Assembly: GCF_014205765.1 (NCBI RefSeq)
Contig: NZ_JACIIZ010000010.1
Span: 124,001 to 188,000, forward strand
Reading direction: 5' to 3'
DNA: 64,000 nucleotides
Source of the DNA: Nitrospirillum iridis
Lineage (GTDB): Bacteria; Pseudomonadota; Alphaproteobacteria; Azospirillales; Azospirillaceae
Part shown: positions 34,521 to 43,237 of the stretch, one piece after another
Layout of the letters: each line of letters starts with the position of its first letter
Position numbering within the stretch: the stretch's first letter is position 1
Program-made: the position numbers and the translations under genes
The notes under the pieces: model-generated
What the model was told of the DNA's origin: nothing
Database searches by the model: none
Seen by the model: only the letters and a program-made list of their open reading frames with translations

Positions 34521-36569
34521 TCAGGCCGGATTGATGAGGATGTTGCCGACCGCGTCGACCGTGCCGACGCAGCCCAATTCGATGAGCGTCGTGGAGTCCA
34601 TCTCGATCACGATCGCCGGGCCCGGAACGATGTCGCCGGCCCGCAGCCGGGCGCGATCGTAGATCACCGCCGGCCGCATGGCGCCATCGGCCCACAGCTC
34701 ATGATCGCGGATCTTGGCCGCCGACGGATCACCGTCGCCTTCCGGCAGGCGATGGGCCTGCAGTTCCAGGATCGGGCCCAGCGCCACGGCGCGCAGGTTC
34801 ACCAGCTCGTGCGGGCTGTCCATGTTGAAGGTGAACAGCCGGTGGTGTTCCTCGTCGAACCGGGCCGTCACGCCCGCCAGCCCGTCACGCCGCAGGGTCT
34901 CGGTGTCGATCGACAACGGCACCTCGAAGGCCTGGCCGTCGTAACGGACGTCCAGCTCGAACTGGGTGGTGATGTCCTGATCGGCGATGCCTTCGGCCGC
35001 CAGTTCGGAACGGGTCTGCGCCGCCATCTCCTCCAGCAGGGCCAACACCTCCTCCTGGTTGGTGTCGATGAAGCGGCGGGAGAAGCTGCGGGCCGTTTCG
35101 GTGCGCATGCGGGTGGTGGCGTCGCCCAGCGCGCACAGCACGCCGGGGCTGACCGGCGACACGGCGGGCCAGCTGCCCATCAGGCGGGCGACGGCGTTGA
35201 CATGCAGCGGACCGGCGCCGCCAAAGCCCATCAGGGCGAAGTGGCGGGGGTCATAGCCCTGCTGCACCGAGATCATGCGCAGGGCGCCGAACATGTTCTC
35301 GTTGACGATGTCGATGATGCCGCGTGCCGCCTCCATCAGTCCGATGCCCAGCGCGTCGGCGATGGTCTGCACCGCGCGCGTGGCGCCTTCACGGTCCAGC
35401 TTGAAGGTGCCGCCCAGCAAGGCTTCGGGCAGGTAGCCCAGCACCACGTTGGCGTCGGTGACGGTCGGCAGGGTGCCGCCCTTGCCATAGGCCACCGGCC
35501 CCGGCACGGCGCCGGCCGACTGCGGGCCGACGCGCAGCGCCTTGGTCAGCTCCGGGACATAAGCGATGGAGCCGCCGCCCGCACCCACCGTCTTGACGTC
35601 CAGCGAGGAGGCGCGCACCGACAGGTGGCCGACCTCGGTCGTGCGCACGCGCCGGGGTTCCAGGTTCTCGATCAGGGCCACGTCGGTCGAGGTGCCGCCG
35701 ACGTCCAGGGTCAGGATGTTCTTGATGCCGGCGTTCTTCGCCACCCAAAGGGCGCCGGTCACGCCGCCGGCGGGTCCCGACATCAGCAGGGAAACGGGAT
35801 GCTCCTCGGACTTTTCCGACGACATCAGGCCGCCGTCCGACCGCAGCAGCGACAGCGAGCCCGCCATGCCGGCATCGCGCAGCTTGGACCGCAGGTTGCG
35901 GACGTAGTTGCCGACGATGGGCCGCACCGACGCGTTGGCCACCGTCGTCAACGTGCGCTCATATTCCTGCATCTCGGGCAGGACGACATGGCTGAGGGAG
36001 ATGGGGACATCCGGCAGGATCTCGGCCGCCAGTTCCGCCACCCGGCGCTCATGCGCGCCGTTGAGATAGGCGTTGATCAGCGACACGGTCAGGGCTTCCA
36101 CCCCTTGCGCCTTCAGCGTCTCCAGCGCGGCGCGGATGTCCGCGTCGTCGACCGGGCGCACCTCCTCACCTTGCGCGCCGACGCGGCCCTTGATCTCGAC
36201 CGTGTCCTCCAGCGCCGCCAGCGGCGTGGGCTTGGGCCACACGATCCAGCCCGCCAGGCCGCCCGGCACGAAGCTGCGGGCGATCTGCATGATCTGCCGA
36301 TAGCCCTCGGTCACGATCAGGCCGACGCGCGCGCCCTTGCCCTCCAACACCGCGTTGGTGGCCACGGTCGTGCCATGAAGGAAGAATTCCACGTCGGCGG
36401 GGGTGATACCGGCCTTGGCGCAAACGGCCTCGACACCGCTCAGGATGCCGATGGAACTGTCGCGCGGCGTTGACGGCGTCTTGTGCCGCCAGAAATTCCC
36501 GCTGCCCTGATCCAGCAAAAGCAGGTCGGTAAAGGTTCCTCCGACGTCTACACCCAATCGATACGCCAT
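34521..36569 (-). CDS. Hydantoinase A/oxoprolinase family subunit (HyuA)
   Basis: 682 residues. The N-terminus MAYRLGVDVGGTFTDLLLLD and LHGTTVATNAVLEGKGARVG are HyuA_N signatures. The ATPase core has LTLDVGGTSTDVALIE and GGSIAYV, and GFGGAGPLHVNAVARLM is the conserved second phosphate-binding region. It is the ATP-binding subunit partner of HyuB. It is the first gene of the ten-gene minus-strand operon, divergent from the second LeuC gene across a 356-base intergenic region that holds a palindromic site (36865-36882). Confidence 0.9.
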   Translation of the reverse strand: MAYRLGVDVGGTFTDLLLLDQGSGNFWRHKTPSTPRDSSIGILSGVEAVCAKAGITPADVEFFLHGTTVATNAVLEGKGARVGLIVTEGYRQIMQIARSFVPGGLAGWIVWPKPTPLAALEDTVEIKGRVGAQGEEVRPVDDADIRAALETLKAQGVEALTVSLINAYLNGAHERRVAELAAEILPDVPISLSHVVLPEMQEYERTLTTVANASVRPIVGNYVRNLRSKLRDAGMAGSLSLLRSDGGLMSSEKSEEHPVSLLMSGPAGGVTGALWVAKNAGIKNILTLDVGGTSTDVALIENLEPRRVRTTEVGHLSVRASSLDVKTVGAGGGSIAYVPELTKALRVGPQSAGAVPGPVAYGKGGTLPTVTDANVVLGYLPEALLGGTFKLDREGATRAVQTIADALGIGLMEAARGIIDIVNENMFGALRMISVQQGYDPRHFALMGFGGAGPLHVNAVARLMGSWPAVSPVSPGVLCALGDATTRMRTETARSFSRRFIDTNQEEVLALLEEMAAQTRSELAAEGIADQDITTQFELDVRYDGQAFEVPLSIDTETLRRDGLAGVTARFDEEHHRLFTFNMDSPHELVNLRAVALGPILELQAHRLPEGDGDPSAAKIRDHELWADGAMRPAVIYDRARLRAGDIVPGPAIVIEMDSTTLIELGCVGTVDAVGNILINPA

Positions 36570-36864
36570 GTCGTCCCCGAACTGTTGTTAGTGCGATGGG
36601 GCGCGACCGCGCCGCACCCCTGCCGGATCGGGCAACCGTATTCCCCGCCCCAGCCACCCGGCGCGGACCAAGCGTCCCCCTGTCCACTCTGCGGTTTTCA
36701 GAAGGAACGATGATCCCGGGCGGACGGCTTTTGCGGTCAACTGTGCCCTGCGTGAACGGCGCCCTCGCGACAGGGCGGCGCGGCCGCCCCGACGATGGAC
36801 ACCAGCCCCTTCCCGACCGGTCCGCCCGCAAGCGGACGATATCCCTTAGGAAGGGGTTGATAAA

Positions 36865-36882
36865 GAGTATATCATTATGCCA
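36865..36882 (+). promoter_or_regulatory. Putative GntR-type operator, site A
   Basis: GAGTAT-ATCATT-ATGCCA in the otherwise gene-free interval 36570-36925, 43 bases before the LeuC copy 2 start and about 300 bases from the HyuA start. It matches four other sites in the island (consensus half-sites TGGTAT and ATRCCA, 6-bp spacer mostly ATCWWT). Such AT-rich islands stand out in this GC-rich DNA. Confidence 0.6.
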
Positions 36883-36925
36883 TTTGATGGAACACAGATT
36901 AGCTAGGGGCAGGGACACCACCCGC

Positions 36926-38353
36926 ATGGGATCGACACTGGTTGAGAAGCTGTGGTCGCGGCATCGCGTCGCCGACCTGGGGGACGGCACGGATCTGCTC
37001 TATGTCGATCGTGTCCTGCTGCACGAGCGCACGGGTTCCATCGCCCTGAAGGAACTGGCGGAGAAGGGCCGGGCGGTACGCCACCCCGGCCGCGCCTTCG
37101 TTTGCATGGATCATATCGTCGACACCCGCCCCGGCCGGGGCGATGAGACGGTCATGCCCGGCGGCACCGCCTTCATCCGGGAGACGCGGGCCGCCGCCAC
37201 CGCCGCCGGCATCCATGTTTTCGATATCGGTCACGACAACCAGGGCATCGTCCATGTCGTGTCACCGGAGCAGGGCATCGCCCTGCCGGGCCTGACCCTG
37301 GTCTGCCCCGACAGCCACACCTGCACCCAGGGCGGCCTGGGCGCGTTGGCCTGGGGCATCGGCTCCAGCGAAGCCGCGCACGCGCTGGCGACCCAAACCC
37401 TGGTGGTGCGGCGCCCGCGCCAGATGCGGGTGCGGTTCGAGGGCACGCCAGGCCCCGGGGTAAGCCCCAAGGACATGATCCTGCATCTGATCGCCACGCA
37501 CGGCGCCGATGGCGGCGCCGGCCATGCGGTGGAATTCTGCGGCCCGGCCGTCACCGCCCTGCCGGTCGAAGGGCGCATGACCCTGTGCAACATGGCGGTG
37601 GAGTTCGCCGCCTGGACCGGCCTGTGCGCGCCGGACGCCAAGACCATCGCCTGGATCGAAGGCCGCCCGCACGCCCCGAAAGAGGACGCTTGGGTGGCCG
37701 CGGTCGCGGATTGGGCCGACCTGCATAGCGACGCCGACGCGGTGTTCGACCGTGAGATCGTCATCGACTGCGCCGACATCGCCCCCTACGTCACCTGGGG
37801 CACCAGCCCGCAACACGCCGTCCCCATCACCGGCCAGGTGCCGGCGCTGGATGAGGCGCGCGACGCCACGGCGGCGGCGGCCTGGCAGCGGGCCTTGTCC
37901 TACATGGGCCTGAACCCCGGCCAGCCGCTGGCCGGCCTGCCCATCGATGGCGCCTTCATCGGCAGTTGCACCAACAGCCGCCTTTCCGACCTGCGCGCGG
38001 CGGCCGAGGTGTTGCGCGGCCGCAAGGTCGCCCCCGGCGTGCGCGCCATCTGCGTGCCCGGATCCATGCGGGTCAAGGCGGCGGCGGAGGCTGAAGGCCT
38101 GCACACCATTTTTCTGGACGCCGGATTCGAGTGGCGAGAAAGCGGCTGCTCCATGTGCTTCTTCGCCGGCGGTGAACATTTCGGCCAGTCGGAACGGGTG
38201 GTGACCACCACCAACCGCAATTTCGAGAACCGGCAGGGACCGGGCACCCGCTCCCACCTCGCCAGTCCGGCGACCGTGGCGGCGTCCGCCATCGCCGGAC
38301 GCCTGGCGGACGCCCGCGGCCACACGACGCCGGCACCGACGGGAGGGGTGTGA
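36926..38353 (+). CDS. Aconitase-family hydratase, large subunit (LeuC-like), copy 2
   Basis: 475 residues from the ATG at 36926, whose product aligns end to end with copy 1 (GSTLVEKLWSRHRVADL). [4Fe-4S] ligands are C348 (FIGSCTNSRLSDLR), C408 and C411 (RESGCSMCFFAGGE). In place of the canonical CLAMNPD and [14 protein letters not shown] it has CFFAGGE and VVTTTNRNFENRQG, so the substrate loop has changed. It is probably a hydratase for a different branched dicarboxylate. First gene of a four-gene plus-strand operon (LeuC, LeuD, CoA-transferase, lyase), directly behind operator site A. Confidence 0.87.
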   Translation: MGSTLVEKLWSRHRVADLGDGTDLLYVDRVLLHERTGSIALKELAEKGRAVRHPGRAFVCMDHIVDTRPGRGDETVMPGGTAFIRETRAAATAAGIHVFDIGHDNQGIVHVVSPEQGIALPGLTLVCPDSHTCTQGGLGALAWGIGSSEAAHALATQTLVVRRPRQMRVRFEGTPGPGVSPKDMILHLIATHGADGGAGHAVEFCGPAVTALPVEGRMTLCNMAVEFAAWTGLCAPDAKTIAWIEGRPHAPKEDAWVAAVADWADLHSDADAVFDREIVIDCADIAPYVTWGTSPQHAVPITGQVPALDEARDATAAAAWQRALSYMGLNPGQPLAGLPIDGAFIGSCTNSRLSDLRAAAEVLRGRKVAPGVRAICVPGSMRVKAAAEAEGLHTIFLDAGFEWRESGCSMCFFAGGEHFGQSERVVTTTNRNFENRQGPGTRSHLASPATVAASAIAGRLADARGHTTPAPTGGV

Positions 38354-38357
38354 CGCC

Positions 38358-38960
38358 ATGGAAAAATTCATCCGCCTGACCGGTGTCGCCGCCCCCCTGC
38401 CCCGCCCCAACATCGACACCGACGCCATCATCCCCTCGCGGGAGATGAAGCGGGTGTCCAAGGAGGGGCTGGGCGAAGGCCTGTTCGCCGACTGGCGCTA
38501 CAGCGACGTGGCGGCCCGCGTCCCCAACCCGGATTTCGTCCTGAACCGCCCGCCGTTCGACCGCGCGCCCATCCTCATCGGCGGCGCCAATTTCGGCTGT
38601 GGTTCCTCGCGGGAACATGCCGTATGGGCCTTGAAGGACTATGGCGTCCGCTGCGTCATCGCGCCGTCGTTCGGCGCGATCTTCCAGGGCAACTGCGTGC
38701 GTAACGGCATCCTGCCCCTGGTGCTGGCCGAAGGACATGTCACCGCCCTGGCCGCCGCCGCCGACCATCGGCCGCTGACCATCGACCTTGACGCGCTGAC
38801 CGTGACCTTGCCGTCCGGCGACGCGCTGACCTTCACCATACCGCCGGCGGACCGGCAAATGCTGCTGGAGGGCCTGGACCCGATCGGCGTCACGCTGAAG
38901 CGGCTGCCCGCCATCATCGCCTTCGAGGCGGATCATTTGAGCCGCCATTCCTGGATTTGA
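38358..38960 (+). CDS. Aconitase-family hydratase, small subunit (LeuD-like), copy 2
   Basis: 200 residues. RPNIDTDAIIPSREMKRVSK and LIGGANFGCGSSREHAVWAL are the LeuD signatures. The substrate loop (PSREMKRVSKEGLGEGLF) is closer to canonical LeuD (PKQFLK) than copy 1 is. Four bases follow the LeuC copy 2 stop. It forms the swivel domain of the heterodimeric dehydratase. Confidence 0.86.
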   Translation: MEKFIRLTGVAAPLPRPNIDTDAIIPSREMKRVSKEGLGEGLFADWRYSDVAARVPNPDFVLNRPPFDRAPILIGGANFGCGSSREHAVWALKDYGVRCVIAPSFGAIFQGNCVRNGILPLVLAEGHVTALAAAADHRPLTIDLDALTVTLPSGDALTFTIPPADRQMLLEGLDPIGVTLKRLPAIIAFEADHLSRHSWI

Positions 38961-38978
38961 TCATGCCGAGGTTCTTCC

Positions 38979-40178
38979 ATGTCCAATGAAGCGGACGAAC
39001 ATGCCGCCCCGCCGCTGGCGGGCCTGAAAGTCGTCGAATTCACCCATATGGTGATGGGGCCAGCCGTCGGCCTGGTGCTGGGCGACCTGGGCGCGGACGT
39101 CGTCAAGGTCGAGCCGCTGGCCGGCGACAACACCCGCCGCCTGATGGGGTCGGGTGCCGGCTATTTCCCCATGTACAACCGCAACAAGCGGAGCATCTGC
39201 CTGGACCTGAAATCACCGGAAGGCCGCGAGGCGGCGTTGCGGCTGATCGACGAGGCCGATGTCCTGATTGAGAATTTCCGGCCGGGCGCGATGGATGCCC
39301 TGGGCTTTGGCGAGGCGGCCATGGCGGCCCGCAACCCCGGTCTGGTCTACTGCTCGGCCAAGGGCTTCCTGTCCGGCCCCTATGAACATCGCGCCGCCCT
39401 GGACGAGGTGGCGCAGATGATGGGGGGGCTGGCCTATATGACGGGCCCGCCCGGCCGGCCCCTGCGCGCCGGTTCCTCGGTCATCGACGTCATGGGGGGG
39501 CTGTTCGGGGTCATCGGCGTGCTGGCGGCGCTGATCCAGCGCGGCACGCTGGGGCGTGGCCAGTCGGTGAAAAGCGCCCTGTTTGAGAACTGCGTCTTCA
39601 TGGTTGGCCAACACATGGCGCAGAAGGTGGTGACGGGCGTCGCCCCCCGCCCCATGCCGGTGCGCATTTCCGCCTGGGCCATCTATGACCTGTTCACCAC
39701 CCGCGACGGGGAGCAGGTCTTCGTCGGCGTCGTGACCGATGGCCAGTGGCAGGCCTTCTGCAAATCCTTCGGCCTTGAGGACCTGCTGGCCGACGAGACG
39801 CTGGCGCGCAACACTGGCCGGGTCCAGGCGCGCGAGCAGTTGATCCCCCGCGTGCAGGCCCTGTTCGCCGACATCGACAAGGCCGAGCTGCTGCGCCGGC
39901 TGGAGGCCATCGGCCTGCCCTTCGCCCCCATCAACCGGCCGGAAGACCTGTTCGACGATCCGCACCTGAATGCCGCCGGCGGCCTGCTGGACCTGACCCT
40001 GCCCGATGACCGGCCCATCCGCCTGCCGGCCCTGCCGGTCGAACTGGACGGCCATCGCCCCGGCCTGGTGCGTGACCTGGCCAAGCCAGGCCAACACACG
40101 CGCGAAGTCCTGGCCCAACTGGGCTATGGCGAGGCCGAGATCGCCGACCTGGTGGCGCGCGGCCTGGCCGCGGGCTGA
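38979..40178 (+). CDS. CaiB/BaiF-family (class III) CoA-transferase
   Basis: 399 residues. The family hallmarks are GLKVVEFTHMVMGPAVGLVL, LGADVVKVEPLAGDNTRR, NRNKRSICLDLKSPEGRE, and a catalytic Asp in the YEHRAALDEVAQMMGGLAYM region (split here as RAALDEVAQ). It moves CoA from an acyl-CoA donor to a carboxylate acceptor. In context it would activate the hydroxy-diacid made by LeuC/LeuD copy 2 so that the lyase encoded next can cleave it, as itaconate and citramalate pathways do. 18 bases after LeuD. Confidence 0.88.
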   Translation: MSNEADEHAAPPLAGLKVVEFTHMVMGPAVGLVLGDLGADVVKVEPLAGDNTRRLMGSGAGYFPMYNRNKRSICLDLKSPEGREAALRLIDEADVLIENFRPGAMDALGFGEAAMAARNPGLVYCSAKGFLSGPYEHRAALDEVAQMMGGLAYMTGPPGRPLRAGSSVIDVMGGLFGVIGVLAALIQRGTLGRGQSVKSALFENCVFMVGQHMAQKVVTGVAPRPMPVRISAWAIYDLFTTRDGEQVFVGVVTDGQWQAFCKSFGLEDLLADETLARNTGRVQAREQLIPRVQALFADIDKAELLRRLEAIGLPFAPINRPEDLFDDPHLNAAGGLLDLTLPDDRPIRLPALPVELDGHRPGLVRDLAKPGQHTREVLAQLGYGEAEIADLVARGLAAG

Positions 40179-40206
40179 CCCCGAACCGAAACGAAGGAGG
40201 ATGACG

Positions 40207-41202
40207 ATGAGCGGCACGGCCATCGAGATTTCCGAGGTGGGGCCCCGCGACGGCTTGCAAAGCATCAGCGCCATCATGCCCACCGAGGCGAAAAAGGCGT
40301 GGATCGCCGCTGAAGCCGCGGCCGGCGTGCGCGAGATCGAGGTGGGGTCGTTCGTCCCCGCCAAGATCCTGCCGCAACTGGCCGACACCGCCGAGATCGT
40401 GGCATACGCCCGCACCATCCCGGGGCTGACGGTCGCGGTGCTGGTTCCCAACCTGAAAGGCGCGCAGGCGGCGGTGGCCGCCGGCGCGCACAAGATCACC
40501 ATCCCGCTGTCGGTCAGTGAGACCCACAGCCTGCGCAACGTGCGGCGCACGCACGCGCAGATGCTGGAGGAAACGGCGGCGATCGCCGCCCTGATCCGGG
40601 ACCTGCCCGCCGAAAGCCGGCCCAAGCTGGAGGGCGGCCTGTCAACGGCCTTCGGCTGCACGCTGGAGGGCATCGTGCCCGAGGCCAAGGTCTTGGCCCT
40701 GGCCGAAGCCCTGATGGACGCGGGTTGTGATGAGGTCGGCCTGTCCGACACGACGGGCTATGCCAATCCGGCACAGGTGCGGCGCTTGATCCGGGCGGTG
40801 CGCGGCGTGGTAGGCGATGCCGCGTGCGCCGGCGTGCACCTGCACAACACCCGCGGCCTGGGCCTGGCCAACGCGCTGGCCGCGCTGGAGGAGGGAATCA
40901 CCACCTTGGACAGTTCCCTGGGCGGGATCGGCGGCTGCCCCTTCGCCCCGGGCGCGTCCGGCAACATCGTCACCGAGGACCTCGCCTTCATGCTGGCGGC
41001 CATGGGCTTCGACACCGGCATAGACCTGGAGCGTCTGCTGGCGGTGCGCCAGGTGGTGCGGGCCGCCCTGCCGGATGTGGAGCTTTATGGCTTCGTGCCC
41101 GATGCCGGCCTGCCGAAGGGATATGTCCCAGGGTGCGCTTACGGCACCGTGTCCCCCCACGAGGCCGGGACCGATGGCGCGTCGGGCCCGGTGGCGCCGT
41201 AA
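40207..41202 (+). CDS. HMG-CoA-lyase-like enzyme
   Basis: 331 residues. AAGGAGG at 40194-40200 is 6 bases before the ATG at 40207, deciding the start over the ATG at 40201. The TIM-barrel motifs are ISEVGPRDGLQ (metal Asp), LSDTTGYANP, HLHNTRGLGLANAL (metal His pair) and LGGIGGCPFAPGASGN with the flexible catalytic Cys. It cleaves a 3-hydroxyacyl-CoA into acetyl-CoA (or propionyl-CoA) and a keto acid. Paired with a CoA-transferase, it is the likely end step of one branch. A terminator follows. Confidence 0.88.
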   Translation: MSGTAIEISEVGPRDGLQSISAIMPTEAKKAWIAAEAAAGVREIEVGSFVPAKILPQLADTAEIVAYARTIPGLTVAVLVPNLKGAQAAVAAGAHKITIPLSVSETHSLRNVRRTHAQMLEETAAIAALIRDLPAESRPKLEGGLSTAFGCTLEGIVPEAKVLALAEALMDAGCDEVGLSDTTGYANPAQVRRLIRAVRGVVGDAACAGVHLHNTRGLGLANALAALEEGITTLDSSLGGIGGCPFAPGASGNIVTEDLAFMLAAMGFDTGIDLERLLAVRQVVRAALPDVELYGFVPDAGLPKGYVPGCAYGTVSPHEAGTDGASGPVAP

Positions 41203-41208
41203 GCGGCA

Positions 41209-41240
41209 GGGCGCCGCCCCGGCATGGGGCGGCGCCCTTT
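41209..41240 (+). terminator. Terminator after the CoA-transferase/lyase operon
   Basis: A perfect 12-bp stem (GGGCGCCGCCCC 41209-41220 with GGGGCGGCGCCC 41226-41237), 5-base loop and TTT. It also serves as an end for the convergent minus-strand gene at 41265. Confidence 0.85.
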
Positions 41241-41264
41241 CCTCATCCGCGCGGGGCAGCTTGG

Positions 41265-41621
41265 TCAGCGCGCCAGTTCGTCGGCGATGTCCTCGCTGCT
41301 GCTGTCCTGGGCGGTCAACGCCTCCTCCTCCTGCTGAACGACGCGCAGCACCCGGGCCAGGAACTCCTGTTGCCACAGGCCGCGTTCCGCCGCCGCCAGC
41401 TTGGTGGGCGCGAACGCCTCGATCTCGTCCGGCGTGACCACACCCTTGGAGGCCAGCAGGCGCTCCAGCGTGTCGAGGCGCAGGCGCGCCACCGACAGCT
41501 CGCTGGCAAGCGCCATGCTGATGCACAGCAGGCGCTCGTTTTCCCGGCTTTCCAGGAAGCGGGGGCGCTTGCCCGTCGGCTTGGCCGACGCGTGGGCCAG
41601 GGCTTCTTGAATGGACATCAC
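41265..41621 (-). CDS. Hypothetical helical protein coupled to a methyltransferase
   Basis: 118 residues, almost entirely helical: FLESRENERLLCISMALASE, LDTLERLLASKGV and a glutamate/glutamine-rich helix (LRVVQQEEEALTAQD). PDEIEAFAPTKLAAAER suggests a small coiled or regulatory protein. The start overlaps the methyltransferase stop by four bases (ATGA). No family recognised. Co-production with the methyltransferase suggests a partner or regulator of it. Confidence 0.65.
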   Translation of the reverse strand: MMSIQEALAHASAKPTGKRPRFLESRENERLLCISMALASELSVARLRLDTLERLLASKGVVTPDEIEAFAPTKLAAAERGLWQQEFLARVLRVVQQEEEALTAQDSSSEDIADELAR

Positions 41622-42862
41622 ACCACCTCCTTACGGGCGCCAACGACATGCCAGGCCGCCTTGCGGCCGTAATCCTCGCCCTTCTCCTCGGCCACGGCGG
41701 GGAACAGCGTGGTATCCACCACCGCCATGACCCCGCCATGCAGGATGGTTTCGGCAGGGAATCCCGCCTCCGTCATCCAGGCGTCGAGGTCGATCTCGTG
41801 CATCTTGGTCCAGAAGGGCTCGGCGTTATAGAACGCGTCCCAATCGCGCATCGCCTGCTCGAACAAGGGCATGGTGGGCGCGTATTGCGGCTGCTCGACA
41901 TGCAGGACGAAGCCGCCGGGCGCCAGCAAGCGGAAGGATTCGGCGAAGATCCGCTTCATGGAGGCGTAACTGGTTTCGTGCAAGAACATCGTCGACTGCA
42001 CCCAGTCGAAACTGGCGTCGGCGAACTGCGGCAGGCTCTCCACATTGGCCTGGACGAAACGGATGTTGTCCACCCCCAGGCTCTTGGCGCGGGCGAGGCC
42101 GTAGCGCAGCATGGGCGCGCCGACGTCAACCGCCACCACCTCGGCATCCGGGAAGGCCTGGGCGATGGGAACGGCGTTGTGGCCGAGGCCACAGCCGATG
42201 TCCAGGATGCGCTTGGGCTTGAAGTCCGGCAGGTTGGTCTTGACCCACTGCACCACCGCCTGGCCGCCGCCATCGTTGTAACGGCCCAGCATGCCGCCGG
42301 TGGTGGCGAACAGGCCGGAGTCGTAGTTCGCGGCGTTGGCCACGTCGCCGGCGCCATATTCCGTGTGGTAGCTGCCCGGCATGCAGTGATGGTCGATGGC
42401 GGCGATGTAGCGCGGCAGCGTCATGGCCGGATCCAGGACCAGGCGGTCCTGGTCGTCCCCGATCAGCGCCTTGGCGCGATCGGCCAGGGCCTCACGCTGG
42501 CGCAGGGTGGCCCACCGGCCCGCCTGCTGCCGGATCTCCATGGTGGAACGCCGCAGCGCCGACCACAGCCGCCAATAGGGATCCTTGGTCAGGGCGCGGC
42601 GCACCTCGTGCCGGTCCTTGAAATCGCGCCCGTGCTCGGTCTTGAAGGCCGGCGCCACGCGGCTGTCGAACGCGCTCTTCACACCGGGCAGCACCCGCGC
42701 CGCCAGATGGCGGTTCATCTGCGCCAGGAAATTGAACCGTTCGACCTCGTCATGCGTCAGCTCGGGGAAAATGCCGTGCCGGCCGACCACGCGGTAATCC
42801 GGGGGGCCGTCATAGGCCGCCTGGGCCGCGCCATCGGAAACTGGTTTGCCTGATCCGTCCAT
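41618..42862 (-). CDS. SAM-dependent methyltransferase with N-terminal extension
   Basis: 414 residues. The class I Rossmann methyltransferase domain occupies about residues 200-340: RILDIGCGLGHNAVPIAQAF (motif I), DAEVVAVDVGAPMLRY (motif II), FDWVQSTMFLHETS and LLAPGGFVLHVEQP (post-motifs). About 190 residues precede it with no known domain, including ERFNFLAQMNRHLAARVLPG. The enzyme resembles small-molecule (UbiE/Coq5-like) methyltransferases. Acceptor unknown. It forms a two-gene minus-strand unit with the 118-residue protein. Confidence 0.8.
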   Translation of the reverse strand: MDGSGKPVSDGAAQAAYDGPPDYRVVGRHGIFPELTHDEVERFNFLAQMNRHLAARVLPGVKSAFDSRVAPAFKTEHGRDFKDRHEVRRALTKDPYWRLWSALRRSTMEIRQQAGRWATLRQREALADRAKALIGDDQDRLVLDPAMTLPRYIAAIDHHCMPGSYHTEYGAGDVANAANYDSGLFATTGGMLGRYNDGGGQAVVQWVKTNLPDFKPKRILDIGCGLGHNAVPIAQAFPDAEVVAVDVGAPMLRYGLARAKSLGVDNIRFVQANVESLPQFADASFDWVQSTMFLHETSYASMKRIFAESFRLLAPGGFVLHVEQPQYAPTMPLFEQAMRDWDAFYNAEPFWTKMHEIDLDAWMTEAGFPAETILHGGVMAVVDTTLFPAVAEEKGEDYGRKAAWHVVGARKEVV

Positions 42863-43081
42863 TCATCGCCTCCACGAAGCCTGCGGACACCCGGGGGTGC
42901 GCCCCTGTCGGCGCCCTGTCGTCGCCATCCCGTTCACGGCGGGCCTGCCGCCCTTCGAAATTGGTCGGGGAGATCGGGAGCCGCCTGCCCAAAGGTAGGC
43001 CCGCAGCCCGCCGCCGCCCCCACATCCAGTTGTCCTTCGACACAAATCAAAGTGGTTGGGCAAGGGGGTTGGTGTACCCAC

Positions 43082-43214
43082 AATCCGCGTTTGTGCGGAT
43101 TTTACTGCCGGTGATTGGACCGAGGCCCGCCCCGCTTCCGAATATGTCTGGACATATGGGGGTCGCCCCCACCGGCCGCCGCCGGGAAACCCGGCACCCG
43201 ACGATGGGGGTGCC
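43082..43214. promoter_or_regulatory. Cluster of inverted repeats in the 42863-43237 intergenic region
   Basis: The 375 bases between the methyltransferase and membrane-protein genes hold no gene but three dyads: AATCCGC/GCGGATT (43082-43088 and 43095-43101), a 16-base palindrome ATATGTC-TG-GACATAT (43142-43157), and GGCACCC/GGGTGCC (43193-43199 and 43208-43214). The middle one is AT-rich and a good operator candidate for the LysR encoded two genes downstream. It does not match the five-site island motif because its spacing is different. Confidence 0.45.
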
Positions 43215-43237
43215 CGATAACAGGGTATAGGCACGTC

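Noticed and set aside
32618-36473. Two long plus-strand frames opposite HyuB and HyuA
   Set aside because: Both are antisense shadows; HyuA and HyuB have full-length family motifs on the minus strand.
43142-43157. Sixth copy of the island operator motif
   Set aside because: ATATGTC-TG-GACATAT has TAT and ATA separated by 8 rather than 6 bases and lacks the GG/CC positions, so it was treated as a different palindrome.
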